Source of the DNA: Azolla caroliniana
Taxonomy: Eukaryota; Polypodiophyta
Direction of reading: 5' to 3'
DNA: 64,000 nt
Assembly (NCBI GenBank): GCA_043228905.1
Contig: JBHGNT010000005.1
Span: 20,336,001-20,400,000 of the forward strand
The notes beneath the pieces are model-generated. The model searched no databases. It was not told the origin of the DNA and saw only the letters and a program-made list of their open reading frames with translations. Below, in pieces: positions 45,861-58,700 of the stretch. Position numbers and translations under genes: made by a program. The first letter of the stretch is position 1. Every line of letters starts with the position of its first letter.

Positions 45861-46635
45861 AAATGCAAAGTTGTAAAGTTGTGGATGTATTCCATCAATG
45901 ATCAAATATAACTTGTGTGTGAGAGAGAGGGTGGGAAAGAAAGAAAGAACAAAGTACAACTTGATCAAAGCAATGAGCTTGAGAAAGAAAGAATTACAAC
46001 TTGATTAAAGCAAGGGGGAGAGTGAGAGAGAAATCAAGAAAGAAGTAGAAGTGAGTGGAGGGAGAGAGAGAGAGAGAGAGAGAAAGAAAGAAAGAAAATA
46101 TGTTCTAAAGTTAAAAGAACTTCTTTTGTGGCAATTGACAGTGCTAGAGAAGTCACGAAATCTCAACCATGAAGAGAGAGAACTTTGTAAGGTCACATAT
46201 CATCATATTCGCCATTTGAATTGGTGTGTAGGGTGACATTGAGTTTGGAGTCGTCGTAGTCTTTAGATCCCATAGATAGAAGGGGTTCTATACTTTGCAG
46301 TAAGTTAGTCATGGTGATGTTTTTTTTTTCGTAATGAAAGCCATTATTTATGGAGAGAGAGAGAGAGAGAGAAATAAATAAATAAATAAAAGAGCTTAAA
46401 ATAGAAGAAGCCCTAAGTTTATTTTCACACTATGTGCACGTCCGGGCACTTCTTCTCCTTTATCATATCACATAACATATGTTTACACATTTACCCTTCT
46501 CAAATAGAACTATATGCTATAGCCTATGAATTGTAATTTGTAACTATTAACACATGTACTATTGCTTTAGCCTTAGCAAAATTTGACGGTATTAACAAAT
46601 TTTAAACCTTTATTTTTACGTTTTTATAAAATATA

Positions 46636-46953
46636 GGGAAAAGTACCAGGATACCCTTAAAAGTTCGTCTATTTACCAGAATGCCCATGGAAGGTCCAAA
46701 TTTACCAAACTACCCCCTATATCCAAAAAATTACACTTTATAACGTAATTATACACTCAAAACTACAAGCCCTATTTACCAAAGATGGAAGAAATGGACT
46801 CGAACTAGCCCTATTTACCAAAGATTTGAGTGTATAATTACTTTAGAAAGTGTAATTTTTTGGACATATGGGTACGTAGCATGGTAAATTTGGAACTTCC
46901 AAGGGCATTCTAGTAAATAAACGAACTTCCAAGGGTATCCTGGTACTTTTCCC
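46636..46953. mobile_element. Foldback MITE of the same Mutator-like family (318 bp)
   Basis: Starts gggaaaagtaccagg and ends cctggtacttttccc. The two halves are reverse complements for about 150 bp each around a short centre (about 46,785-46,815). It is flanked by a perfect 9-bp duplication TAAAATATA at 46,627-46,635 and 46,954-46,962. The termini match the Pack-MULE at 41,936-44,847. Confidence 0.92.
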
Positions 46954-47249
46954 TAAAATATATGCTCGTGAAGATTGACGGTTTCATTTTCAGAATAACC
47001 TTCATATACGGTTAAATTTGCCCAAAAAATGGGCGTAGAAAAAGGCAACACTGCCGGAGTAGTACGACCGCAATTTTCTTTGTTAGAGCAAGTGGAATGT
47101 TTTTTTTTTTTGCCTCGGTGGAGTGTTCGTCTTGCCTATTGGCAATTCAATACATATGTTCTGCTACCCATATATATATATGTACATAGAGTGTAGTTAG
47201 CGGGTGACCATACTCCATTATGACACACACCCATTGTAAGTTGTGTTTT

Positions 47250-47333
47250 TCACACACACACACACACACACACACTTATTGATACATATACATAATTACA
47301 TATGTGTTCTCACCAAAAAAATAGAGACTTCTT

Positions 47334-47381
<48 letters not shown>

Positions 47382-47408
47382 TGTGAGAGAGAGAGAGAGA
47401 GAGAGTGG

Positions 47409-47445
<37 letters not shown>

Positions 47446-47474
47446 TGTGTGAGAGAGAGAGAGAGAGAGAGTGG

Positions 47475-47512
<38 letters not shown>

Positions 47513-47515
47513 GTG

Positions 47516-47561
<46 letters not shown>

Positions 47562-47700
47562 TGTGTGTGTGTGAGAGAGAGAGTCTGCACAAAACAGGGG
47601 ATCCTTCTATCTCTCTCTCTGAGAGAGAGAGAGAGCGAGCAGAGGCTCTGTACGAAACAGGGGATTCTTCTGTGTGTGTGTGTGAGAGAGAGAGAGCGAG
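47250..47700. repeat. Compound CA, GA and GT microsatellites upstream of FLD
   Basis: A (CA)n tract at 47,252-47,274 is followed by alternating (GA)n and gtgggtgtgtgt blocks at 47,334-47,583 and 47,612-47,705. The last block ends 15-20 bp before the FLD start codon, so this is probably transcribed as 5' leader or lies in the core promoter. Long frames through it are simple-sequence artefacts. Confidence 0.93.
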
Positions 47701-47719
47701 AGATAGCGTTCTTTTCTTC

Positions 47720-50700
47720 ATGGACTCGACAGTTCGTAGCCTCTTCGGAGAAGAAGAAGAAGAAGAAGAAGTAGTAGTAGTAGAAGAAGAAGAGTCCCCC
47801 GAAGAAGATGTGGGAGCTGATGGTGAAACTCCGATTCGGTCTGAAGCAGTAGTCACGACAACAGATCAGGTAAGTGACATTCTTGAGAAGAATACTTCTT
47901 CCGATTTCACCTCAGAGAAGAATAATGTCAAAACAGAGGATGTTAAGGCTTTGGAAGTCTCTAGAAGTAACTCGGATGATCCAAGAATTGCTTCAGAAGA
48001 GGAAGTAAAAGAAGAAGATGAAACTATTCTGGGTGGGGTGGAATCTAGAGAAGGTGAGAATGATCTTAACAGCTTTGTAAAGAAGAAAAGAAAACGAACC
48101 GAGATTGCGATAGATGAAAAGCTTGAAGGAGGAAGAGGAGGGGGGAACTTTACTGGAATTGGTAAGAGTGTGAGAGCTCTTCGGCAACAAGCAAGAGGCT
48201 TGAGCTATGATGAGAATCTTATAGATCCCGTCATTGAAAACCATCTTGGTGGCGCTTCTGATCTTACAAAAGGCAAGAAAAAGAAGCCTTTGGATCCTGA
48301 CAAAAACAAAGAGAAAGAAGCCTCCATTGCTGCTTCCATCGGGTTCCCCAAAGATTCCATAACCGAAGAAGAGATAGAATTTGGGGTCATGCAAACCATA
48401 GATGATGTTGAGCAAGACAATTATATAGAAGTAAGAAACCATATTCTTGCTCGATGGCGAGAGAGTGTTAATACATGGTTAGATGAAGCTCAGGTTATGG
48501 AAAACATCCGAATTCAACATAAGGTCCTGGTAGGGGTAGCCTATAAGTTCTTGTCCTCCTATGGCTATATCAATTTTGGGGTATCAAAAGCTATAAAAGC
48601 ATTGATACCAGAAGATGAAACTAAGTCCACAGTCATTATCATTGGGGCTGGGCTAGCTGGATTAGCAGCAGCCCGCCAGCTTTTGGCTTTTGGCCATCGG
48701 GTTGCAGTAGTAGAAGGACGAAGTCGGCCTGGAGGGCGTGTTTACACTAGGAAAATGGAAGGAGGGGGCCATATTGCTGCAGCTGACCTTGGAGGTAGTG
48801 TCATAACAGGGTTGCATGGTAACCCTTTAGGTGTACTTGCTAGGCAGATCTCGGCCCCTTTGCACAAGATCCGCGAGAAATGCCCCTTATATCAACCTGA
48901 TGGTTCACCCTTGGCTATAGATGTGGATGCAAAGGTTGAGGCTCAATTCAATAAGCTCTTAGATAGGTCTAGCCTATTAAGAGAGAAAATGGGGTTGATT
49001 GCTGAATCAATATCGTTAGGTGAAACTTTAGAAACATTGCGAGAAGATGCCAAGGTTGCTGAAGTTGTAGCTGAAAGGCAATTGTTTGATTGGCACCTTG
49101 CAAACCTTGAATATGCAAATGCAGGTCTTCTTTCCGAGCTTTCACTTGCATATTGGGACCAGGATGATCCATATGAGATGGGGGGTGATCATTGCTTTCT
49201 TGCTGGTGGGAATGTTCGGTTGGTTTCAGCGCTTGCAGATGGTATTCCTATTTTTTATGGTAAACAAGTACATACAATTCGCTATGGCTCTACCGGAGTT
49301 CAGGTAATAACATCTAATCAAGTTTTCGAAGGAGATATGGTCCTTTGTACTGTGCCTCTGGGAGTGTTGAAGCAAAAGATGATTAAATTTGAGCCAGAGC
49401 TCCCACAGAGAAAACTTGATGCAATACAGAGGCTCGGTTTTGGATTGTTAAATAAGGTGGCTATGCTTTTTCCTCGTGTTTTTTGGGGTTCTGATGTAGA
49501 CACATTCGGGCATCTTGCGGAAAGCTCAGATCGAAGGGGAGAATTCTTTCTTTTTTACAGTTATGCGGCAGTATCAGGTGGCCCCCTCTTGCTGGCTCTT
49601 GTTGCAGGGGAAGCAGCAATCAAGTTTGAACTTATGCATCCTACGGAAGCGATTCAGCGTGTCCTAACCATTCTAAGAGGTAAGGTTATTACCCATGCAT
49701 TTTCCTCAACCCATAAAATGCATCATTTGTTAGGGCAAAAGAATTATAGTTAAAGCCATTTTTTGGGTGTCATGTTCTTGTAAGCTATGAACTATGTGTT
49801 GACCATTCCAAGGGGTTACGGTTAAAGAACACTTTACACCAGTATTGCCTTTTTTCAATCTGGAGAAGGAAAATTTTAAGCCATTTTTGTTAGGACAAAT
49901 GTGTTATTTGTAATTTGGTTAGGAGAAAAGTGCTTCTAATCTGTGAGGAGTGCATGTTAAATCCATTGCTTTAGTCATGAACCCATGACGTAATGGGTAT
50001 AAAACATTAGTGTTATCACTGTAAACTTTGCAACTTCGATATTGACAATTTACTCATTTCTGTTATAATTACCAGGCATATATGAACCTCAAGGAATTTC
50101 TGTTCCAGATCCTATCCAGACAGTATGTACAAGATGGGGAGGAGACCCTCTCAGTTTTGGATCATATTCCCATGTTGCGGTTGGGGCCTCAGGTGATGAC
50201 TATGATGTCTTAGCAGAGAGTGTGGGTGATGGTAGGCTTTTCTTTGCTGGAGAAGCTACCATCCGTAGGTACCCGGCAACAATGCATGGTGCATTTCTCA
50301 GTGGTTTGAGGGAGGCGCGTAACATAACCATCCAAGCTTCACAGCGGTCTGTTGCTGAAGTTGAACGATCAATGCCAAAGGATACACAAAGTTACGGCAT
50401 GATTTTGGCAGGCTTGTTTCGTGAACCTGATTTAGAAGCCGGAAGCTTCTCAGTGCTTTTTGACCCTCGAACTAGTGAGCTCAATTCATATGTATTATTG
50501 CGGGTAGCGATTGGTATGGGTGCAAGTAAGAAAGTTAATGACATTGATCACCCTTCTTTACCGCAACGACTTTTGTCTCAACAACAATTGCATGTGCACC
50601 AACAACAGCATCTCCATCTTTACACGATGATATCTCGGCAACAAGCATTGGATCTAATGGAGGTTAAGGGAGGGGACACAATGCGCTTAATCTTCTTGTG

Positions 50701-50872
50701 TGATAATCTTGGAGTAAAATTAGTGGGTCGAAGAGGTATTGGAGCTTTAGGGGACTCTCTCGTGTCAGCTATCAAATGGGGTCAAGCTGCAAAAAAACAT
50801 TTGAATGGAGTCTTGAATGTTAAACTGCCAAAGCAGCTGGCATCAATGGATGAAAACCTGGAAGTCACATAG
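47720..50872 (+). CDS. FLD: FLOWERING LOCUS D-like LSD1-type histone demethylase
   Basis: Nuclear FAD-dependent amine oxidase that removes methyl groups from histone H3 lysine 4; in Arabidopsis FLD acts in the autonomous pathway to repress FLC and promote flowering. Two exons, 47,720-49,679 and 50,076-50,872, join in frame (GT-AG) to 918 aa. The start is the [13 protein letters not shown]; an in-frame upstream ATG lies in microsatellite. Visible: acidic, Lys-rich disordered N-terminus (1-200), SWIRM domain (about 205-290, [20 protein letters not shown]), FAD motif [17 protein letters not shown] (about 305), conserved Lys in [13 protein letters not shown] (about 579), and C-terminal FAD site [20 protein letters not shown]. 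The C-terminal extension ([25 protein letters not shown]) matches FLD better than LDL1 from memory of the families. The catalytic region is intact. Confidence 0.92.
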
Positions 50873-52424
50873 CATTAGAAGAAGGCACAATCTCTATGTT
50901 TCAAAATGGCATGTGAGGAATGAGAAGAGCATGATTCAATCTTATGCAAAAAAAGGCGAGTTCTTTTCGTCGTCTCTTCTTGATGTGCTCAGGGATTTCA
51001 TGATGCAACTCTATTTTCTGATGGTGGTTTGGTGTTTCTCTTGTATATGCAGATTCGTAAATGAACCTTAGGAGGAACCAATGAAGCAGAGGATTTCCTA
51101 GTATTTCTCCTTCAGGTGGGTTGCCTTGGCAAATTGAATGTTTGTGTATATACATGTACTGCATTGAAAAATGCATGGCTGACTGGTGCTCTTGAGGAAC
51201 CAATAACATGTTTGCAGTTGTGGGCACCCATCATGTAACAAATTAACAATTTCAAAACTAATCATGATATTTGCAATTTGAAATTTTGTTGTTTTGTTGA
51301 TCAGGATAAAACATTATGAAAAGAAAGCACCCCTTGTACATTGAATTCTGACAAACTTTTTGTGACCTTAAACCCATGAGTAATCTTTTCTCAAATTATG
51401 CCGTTTTAAAGAGTGATGACGTTATTTTGGTGAAAGGGAGGCTCCCCTCCCCAAGCAATAGAACCAATATGAAGATCGTCAATACACATTATGGATAATT
51501 TATGAGTTGGAACCTTCGTTGATGCCCCCTGATCCATATATCCATTTATGAGGATTTCATTATCGATCGGCCATCTCTCAAGGATTTCATTTGTTACTTG
51601 TGATTTTAGATTGCTTCAATAGGATTATACATTTGATTGTTGTGCCCAACTCTGCTCAACATATTTATTGGTGGAGACTCAAAGACATTGCTAGACATCA
51701 TAGTTCCAGGATTTTGTCAAAGCCCTTTCATATAGTCTAGGCCATATCAGACATATGTTTTACCAGTGTACATGTTTCAATGGTTATAATATAATGATGA
51801 TAATAACGACTTTGTGTACTATTGAAGACATGCCATGCCCTAAACAAACTATTTGAAAATTCCACTTCTCTACTATTGAGTGCATGTCTCCAAGTGGGTG
51901 GAACAATGGACTGCTTTGATGCAGAATTTTGTAGTGATTTTTCACATTGGTCATTTTTTTGTTTTTGTGCAGATAGCCTCCTAAGCATATGGGTTGAATG
52001 ACATGATTTATAGGTTTTTGTGATGGAAGAGAGTATATGGATGTAGATAATTTCCAACTTCATTTGCAAAATCCTAGAATAAAGTCGTGACATATGAATT
52101 TGGTGTTAATAAATATTGCTTACCTCAAGATATTGTCCAAAGAGATGTTTTGCACAATGAACAACAATATAGTACTAGTAAATGCAATCAATGTTGCACA
52201 TGAAGTAAATAAATCATGTAAGATTTATGCCAATTATATATGACGAGACTTTATTTCTCTCTTGTTTGGAGTATTTGATGCCTTTGTTCTGTGTATTATG
52301 GTGTCAATTTAAAGGTCTTCAATATGTCACACGAGTCATGGCAATAACTAAGATTCGGCAATGGTCTAGTTTCGGCTTAATTGGTTTGGTCTTGTCCAAA
52401 CCAAACTGGTTTGGCCTTAAAAGG
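50873..52424. other. FLD 3' flank and intergenic DNA, no gene recognised
   Basis: Contains the likely FLD 3' UTR and about 1.2 kb of AT-rich DNA. No open frame has a recognised domain. From about 52,330 the sequence turns into ggtttgg/aaccaaac-rich repeats. Confidence 0.5.
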
Positions 52425-52975
52425 TGTCGCGATATTTTCCCGCTTGTGAGTCAGTTGGCTTGAACCACCAAGGTCTCGGACAAGGGAGGTTGGAAGCGGG
52501 TGAGCTACTTTTACGTCGAAACCGGTTGCTTTGGCTTGATGGCTAGTACGAAATCGGTTGCTCGATGGTTGGCTGGTCTTTGCTCGGTTGATCGACTATG
52601 CAAGCTGATCGGTGGTGATCGTCTGTCGATCGCGAACAACAACATGTTGTTTGTCGGCCTAGGCCAACAACTACCCTTCCTTGGGGCTTGCTTGTTGAAC
52701 TATAAAAGTTCTACAAGCTCGGGGTTTGGTCGAACCTTTCATTGTTAGACGAGTTGGCGGCTCCCTGAACTTGGAAGGTTCAACCTCGATTCAACTTGCC
52801 GACCTCTACGAGCGCGTGGCAAGTTTTGGTTGGCGGACAACAACGGTGAGCTTGGCGAGTTTGTCCCCTTGTTGGCGTAGATCAAAGCGGCCCAACGGGC
52901 ACAGGGAACAACGTTCCTCTCGTGGCGCCTACAGTCTCCAAGCGATCGTGAAAGCACCGGATGCAACAACAACAT
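52425..52975 (+). repeat. Possible solo LTR, family not identified
   Basis: A GC-richer block begins tgtcgcgatattttcccgc and ends gcaacaacaaca, with a ctataaaag box at 52,701 in the middle, the layout of an LTR. No clear target duplication or internal sequence was found, so the call is tentative. Confidence 0.35.
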
Positions 52976-53032
52976 AGATTTTACCACAAAAAAGGGAGAC
53001 CAACTTCACTCAATTTTTGAAGGGGAACAAAA

Positions 53033-53353
53033 TGTTAATCACAATTGCAGCATAGAGCTAGCTACAACAAAGGAGAACCCAACGATCCTTATGCGCGACG
53101 CTCGGCCACAACCGAGCGTAGAATGATACACAAAAAACGGGAAATAAAACACGACACAAAGGAGAGGAAGATACACACACACTACACAGGAGGTTTACGT
53201 GGAAAACCCCAAATTAGGGGAAAAACCACGGCAGTCCACAGGCTGCAAACTGTCACTATGTAAGAATGTACAAAACAGTGAGTCCACAGAGGCAACGACC
53301 TCGTGCTCACGATCTTCGCCACAGGCGGCGGTTACAACAGAGGCAACGACCTC

Positions 53354-53387
<34 letters not shown>

Positions 53388-53826
53388 CAGTTACGCACTC
53401 TGATTTCGTGTAAAACAGAAAAATGACAACAACAACTAAAAGTTTGCCCTAAGTCATATTTATACTAATATGACTTTTCGGCTATTTACAAATATAGCCT
53501 CGATGGGCTCTTAGAAACATATTTACGAATATGTCTCTTCCTCCGGTTCTGCACCATCCGGCTCTCCGTAGCCGGGTACTCCTCATCCGGTTCACACCGG
53601 GCCTGTATCATCCGGCTCTCCGTAGCCGGGTACTCCTCATCCGGTTCACACCGGGCCTGTATCATCCGGCTCTCCGTAGTCGGGTACTACTCATCCGGTT
53701 CACACCGGGCCTGTATCATCCGGCTCTCCGTAGCCGTGTACTCCTCATACCGTTTCGGCCTCGGCCGAGTTTGTTCGTCAGCACTGTTCTTCTCCCTTCC
53801 CATCCGGAGAGACCTGTCTCCCAACA
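53033..53826 (-). repeat. Probable solo copia LTR (794 bp)
   Basis: The minus strand begins TGTTGGGAGACAGG and ends GATTAACA. Flanks are caaaa (53,028-53,032) and caaag (53,827-53,831), a 4-of-5 match. It shares the ttacgtggaaa...ggggaaaaaccacgg block with the copia A LTR. A 54-bp tandem repeat and a (CT)n tract (53,357-53,384) lie inside. No primer site or polypurine tract is next to it. Confidence 0.7.
53557..53750. repeat. 54-bp tandem repeat, about 3.6 copies, in the LTR U3
   Basis: Units start with catccggctctccgtagcc at 53,557, 53,611, 53,665 and 53,719; the last is partial. The copies are nearly identical. In LTRs such arrays in U3 often act as promoter or enhancer modules; here that is inference. 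Confidence 0.95.
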
Positions 53827-53831
53827 CAAAG

Positions 53832-54945
53832 CGAGTGACAACAGGTAAGAGGGGCGAAGTACTCAACGACAATGGTGACTCCAACACACTCCCCTTTAAA
53901 TGCACCTTATTTGGCAAATCTTGCATTCCTCCACGCGAAAGGCAAGCTCTCGAGCTGACTGTGGCGAACGCGGGCGGAAGCTATCCGTGGATAAGCCTCC
54001 GGTCGGCGAGCACTCGGGTTCGCAAAAGCGAACGGAGGCCTCACACGGTCTTGACTCCGCTACCTCGAGAGGAAGGGAAGGGGCATGGGAGCTTGAAGAG
54101 AGAGAGAGATCCAAGTACCCAAAGCAAAACTTAAGAAGAAAGAGCCCTTTTTACGAGCACCCCCTCTCCCTTTTTATAGAAAAAGGGACGGAAGATGCCA
54201 CTTACAATAAATGAGGCAAATATTCCTCTCCTTTGCTAAAATTCAAGGCCTTGATTGATTTGTCAACATTGAGCCATGTCCTACATCAACTCCCTACACA
54301 CATTTTTAACTCCATCTCTCTCTTACCTTTCAATGTACTTTCCTCTATCTGTACATGTGCACTTCACACCCCTTTCATGTGTACACATAGCACATAACCG
54401 TTTGCCCCTTTTTCCCCGATTTTCTCATCGTTTCTGAAAATCTTCACAACAACGGTTTGGGAGTTTCCAAACCTAAACTGAACTAGTTCCAAAACTGGTT
54501 AACGCTAACCAGTTTGACCAAATTGGTTAAGCCTAAACATGTTAGGAACCATTTTAGCCAAGCTGATAAAGCCTTAACAAGTTTTGAAACTGGTTTGGCC
54601 CAAATTTGTTCAGTTCGGCTTGAGCCAACCCAAACTAATTAAGAAAGCTCAAGCCTAAATTGAACCAAACCAAATTTCCAAACTAACAAACCATTTAAAA
54701 ACGGTTTAACAGTCCAGTTCAGGCTTGAGCCGAGCTTGCCAATTCCTAGTAGTAACATATGCAGTAACAAACTAGAATTTTGTAACTAACATACTAAACT
54801 AACAAGGATATGTTGTTAACCTAAAGTAAATGTCTTTGAGTAGAAATGCGTACAACTAAACCTTATTTTACTATCCTTACACAGGGCAAGGAAGCAAACT
54901 CATCCCTTTATTTCAATTCACAACTAGATTGGGTCGCCATATTCT
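53832..54945. other. Element debris and aaccggtt-like repeat, no gene recognised
   Basis: The stretch 53,850-54,130 is GC-richer and could be the flank of an older copia element. At 54,440-54,730 the sequence is made of degenerate units such as aactggtt, aaccaaac and ggttaagcctaaac, in both orientations, related to the block at 52,370-52,420. Confidence 0.45.
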
Positions 54946-55711
54946 AGCTCCTCAAACTGCCCGAGAGCCGACTGTTGCAAAGGTCTGGCACACATATCAT
55001 GTTCCTCACACAATTACCACCAAGTTTTGGAAAAAATTCTGGAAACAACAACACACACGGCGAATCACCACTTTCTAATGGCTATTAATACATAGGTCAC
55101 TATCGGTTGGTGCATGACAGTGTGGGAACCTTAGCTCTCCTAATTGTGTAGCGTGCCCAAATGCAATAGAATCAATCCGACACGCTTTGTGGGACTGCCC
55201 AGAGTCCCATCGAATATGGCAGGGGGTTGGCCGCTTATTGCAATTATGCCAAGTGCAAGGCTTAATCAAGTGGGGAAATATATGTTGGCTATCATGTCAG
55301 GCCCCAATTGTCAGATATGAGCATCAAGAGGAGGGGATGACTTTGGTGATAAAAACACAAGAGGTTTTTTTCTCCACCATTGACAATGTCCATGCAACTC
55401 CTATCAATGCCAAATCTCAAGTTGTGTTGGAATTGGTCAGCCCAAGAACTCTTTGGACTCTACGGAAACAACGATGTAGACGAGTCTTCTCAAACCAAAC
55501 CGCACAACCAATAGTGTTAATGCAAGAGATATGGAGTGAAGTTGTAGCTTCTCTAAAAAGCCAATATGATGGCCTCAAGGGCGACTTCGATGGAGTTGAA
55601 AGACAACGACTAGCCTTCATCCAGCAATGGTCGACCTCCCCCTTTATTGAGTCGGTGGGCATCCACATAAGATGGACCTATCGCGTCCCTACAAGGATTT
55701 GTATATATTAA
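54946..55711 (+). pseudogene. LINE remnant: reverse transcriptase zinc-binding (zf-RVT) region
   Basis: Translation reads TTKFWKKFWKQQHTRRITTF, then a TAA, WLLIHRSLSVGAW, then NCVACPNAIESIRHALWDCP, the Cys/His-containing zf-RVT pattern found after the reverse transcriptase in plant LINEs. An open frame of 174 codons (55,187-55,711) continues with RTLWTLRKQRCRRVF, the usual post-zf-RVT region. The reverse transcriptase itself is absent, so this is a 3' fragment. Confidence 0.72.
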
Positions 55712-58700
55712 TCGCATATGTAAAATTTTATAACTAATGGAAGGAGTTTTTTTGGGGGGGGGGGAAACTTATTTTACTTTTTCTAAAATTTTGGACATTT
55801 CTTATTAGAAGGGTGCTACAAAAATTATGAGTTATCCCCATTAAAGAGCTTATGCACATAACCTCCATATTGTTGATTGATTATACATAATTTAATGGTC
55901 TAATCTTTGAAATTATGCAATTCTTTATGGATGAAACACATAGCTTGAGGTAGAAGATATTTCCTTGTCTTCTTCGAACCACAACTTGATACATAAAGAG
56001 ATCAATCCATTCATTGTGGTTCTTGATAAGCTTGATCATTGTCATTCAACCCCCGTGTGGTATATTTTCTATGTCAAGGCATCTTTCTACCACATGAGAT
56101 CTGTATTGAAGTCTTCAGGATTAGCACAATTGTACTTCGTTAAAAACTCAAATAGTTTCAAAATACTTTGATGATTACCAAAGGGTTTGGTGAGATACCG
56201 TTTTCATCTCCAAATAATCAAGTGCAACATGGATGCTTGCACATTACCAAAAATCAAGAATAAGTTGACTTTTTTTCCATATAAATTGCTACCCCTTTAG
56301 TTAGGAAGAAATACAAGAGGTGTCATATGTACAAGAGGTAGGCCTCATATACAGCTATGTGACTTCAATTAATTCTAAAATTGTGAAACCTAAAGTGATC
56401 CTTCGATAGTCCAGGGACGGTGCAACAAATTTCTACCTTACTTGATGATCTTCTATAAAGAAATTTAGGCATCAATTAAGGTTAGAATCTTCATGAAAAT
56501 TGTTCTTTAACCTATGGAAACATATGATGATCAAGTGTAAGACTTTACTATGTCCAAAGCAATCAAATGTTTATTTTGGAAAAGTTAAGATATTCAACCT
56601 TGCTATGTGGTGCTTATTGAATGTATGAAGAATGAGAAAGTGACTAAAACTTTAGAGTATGTTTTGAAGGTTTAGCCAAGTATGTCTAGTACGATCCCTC
56701 AAGCTAATCATTCTTGGATTCGAGTGCTTATTTATGTCATCAATTGTCGAAGATACATACATTAATGTTTCTCTCATTGATCAGGCTAATTTAGTTATAG
56801 TGTGTAAATCAATTACTTAATCATATTTATAGCCGTAAGCAATCAAAAGACAAATTTATGAATGTGTAACCAAAAGAATGCAAGATTTTCTCTCATGTAT
56901 TGGGCCTAAATTTGCTATAGTTTAATTGGATATGAATTCACATTTGTTGTCTCAAGTAGTCATATATGTGGCATTCATCAACTGTGCACATATATGACTA
57001 CTTGAGAGTCGAGACAACACATGTGAATTCATATCCAATTAAACTATAGCAAATTTAGGCCCAATACATGAGAGAAAATCTTGCATTCATATATGAAGAA
57101 TTGGTCAAGCATCAAGAGGCAATTTTTGAATGCGCATTGGAAGGAGTGAGTAACCAAGAGTGTTGTTTGATTTGTAAGTGTTATGCCCTTGCTATCATAT
57201 CATTTACAAGAGTGTGCAAATCTATCTTACATGCATCGCTATGAAATTCCCTTTTGCTAATGTAGCAAAACAAATTGAGAAAGTAATGGATATACGTTTA
57301 GCACCCCACCTCTATGACCTTTGGAATGCTACTTGAGAAAGGTGCATATAAACCATGAAAACCCAAATTATTTTAGGAGACGACGCAACGTTTTCAATTG
57401 TGGGTTACGTAAAATATATATCATGTTTCCTTTGGCTCAATGCAACATGCATCAAAAAGTAGTGAAAGATGTACTAATGTTTTGAAGCAAGCCATTGTGT
57501 GTGAGACAATCAAGAAAAAGAAGATCATGAAGATGGAGAGGTGTTTGGCAAGCAAAGATAAAAAGAGGAAGAGGAAGGTGACTTCTGTTGGAAATTTGTC
57601 GAGAATCATGAAATCATGAGAGAACAATGAAATGAAAGCAAGATCAATTTTATTTGTACTAGCATATGCGACAACAATCCACGAAAAGTGAAATCCACAA
57701 TAATTTGTAGAAAGGAGAATATTTATTATGTTGTGTGAAATGGGTCAAAATCTCATTGAGAAAGCTATAAAATGTCATTATGCAAATACATCAAAACATT
57801 TCACTTTCATGTTTGTGCTTGCCATATTCTATATTGCGAGGGACTGAGTATGCATTTGGACTTCGAGAGGCATTTGTAAACCGTGAAAGTTAAGAAAAAG
57901 ACAAATTCATTTTATGAAAATAATCATACGAAGTATATAAGTGTTGTTGATCCTCTCTCTATGGGGTACATTATTATACATATATGTCTACATATAACAT
58001 CTTTGAGTGTTCAAATGCCCATGCATTTCTTTTTACAAACAACCAATTAAAGATCTAATCAAAAGTTTTGTTGTATGCAGATTGCATTGGTTTTTAAAAG
58101 TTGGTTCGTCATTACATTTGAAATTATAAAGCCATTATGCCATACTGTGTTTTGCATGAAATTTGTTGTTTTACTAACATCGAATGAGAGATGGTGAAGT
58201 AGGAAAATCGTGCATATTAAGAGGTTGGCATAATGGGAAGTCAAGTCACAAATGAACCAAACGAGAAAGAAAAAGGGGAATCTTGTACACCACATTTGTA
58301 AAGCATCATCAAGCAGTCATGAATCAACACAAAGGAGCAAGTGGAGAAAGAAAAGACTAGTTCTACTTGTACACACTATTGCTAATGAGGTCACGCGACT
58401 ATGTCTAGAGTTGAACCATTCATACATTGAAGAAAATGTGCCAAATTCGATCAAGAAAGATATGAATTCTTTTCTCTTGGACCAGAAATGTATTTTTGTC
58501 CTTCATATTTTACAAGTGATTGGGGAAGCATTTTAACGTTACATCAATAGAATTTGGAATGCAAGTTTTGAAAATGTGTTTGTAAAGCTAAAGAATTACT
58601 ACAATTATGAAGATTGCATTATAAGCACAACATATTGATAGATTGTGCATCATTAGAATACATTACTTACAAAAATTGTTACACAAACAAAGCTTGTCGA

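Noticed and set aside
47302-47774. Open frames of 80-190 codons in the GA/GT region and their minus-strand partners
   Set aside because: They translate to repeated Ser-Leu, Arg-Glu or Val-Cys strings from dinucleotide repeats; only the frame from 47,720 has conserved domains.
49960-50020. SINE in the FLD intron
   Set aside because: Only a B-box-like gtcatgggttcatg on the minus strand is seen; no convincing A box at the right distance.
58252-58536. 94-codon frame in AT-rich DNA
   Set aside because: No recognised domain, no neighbours with coding character, and composition like the surroundings.
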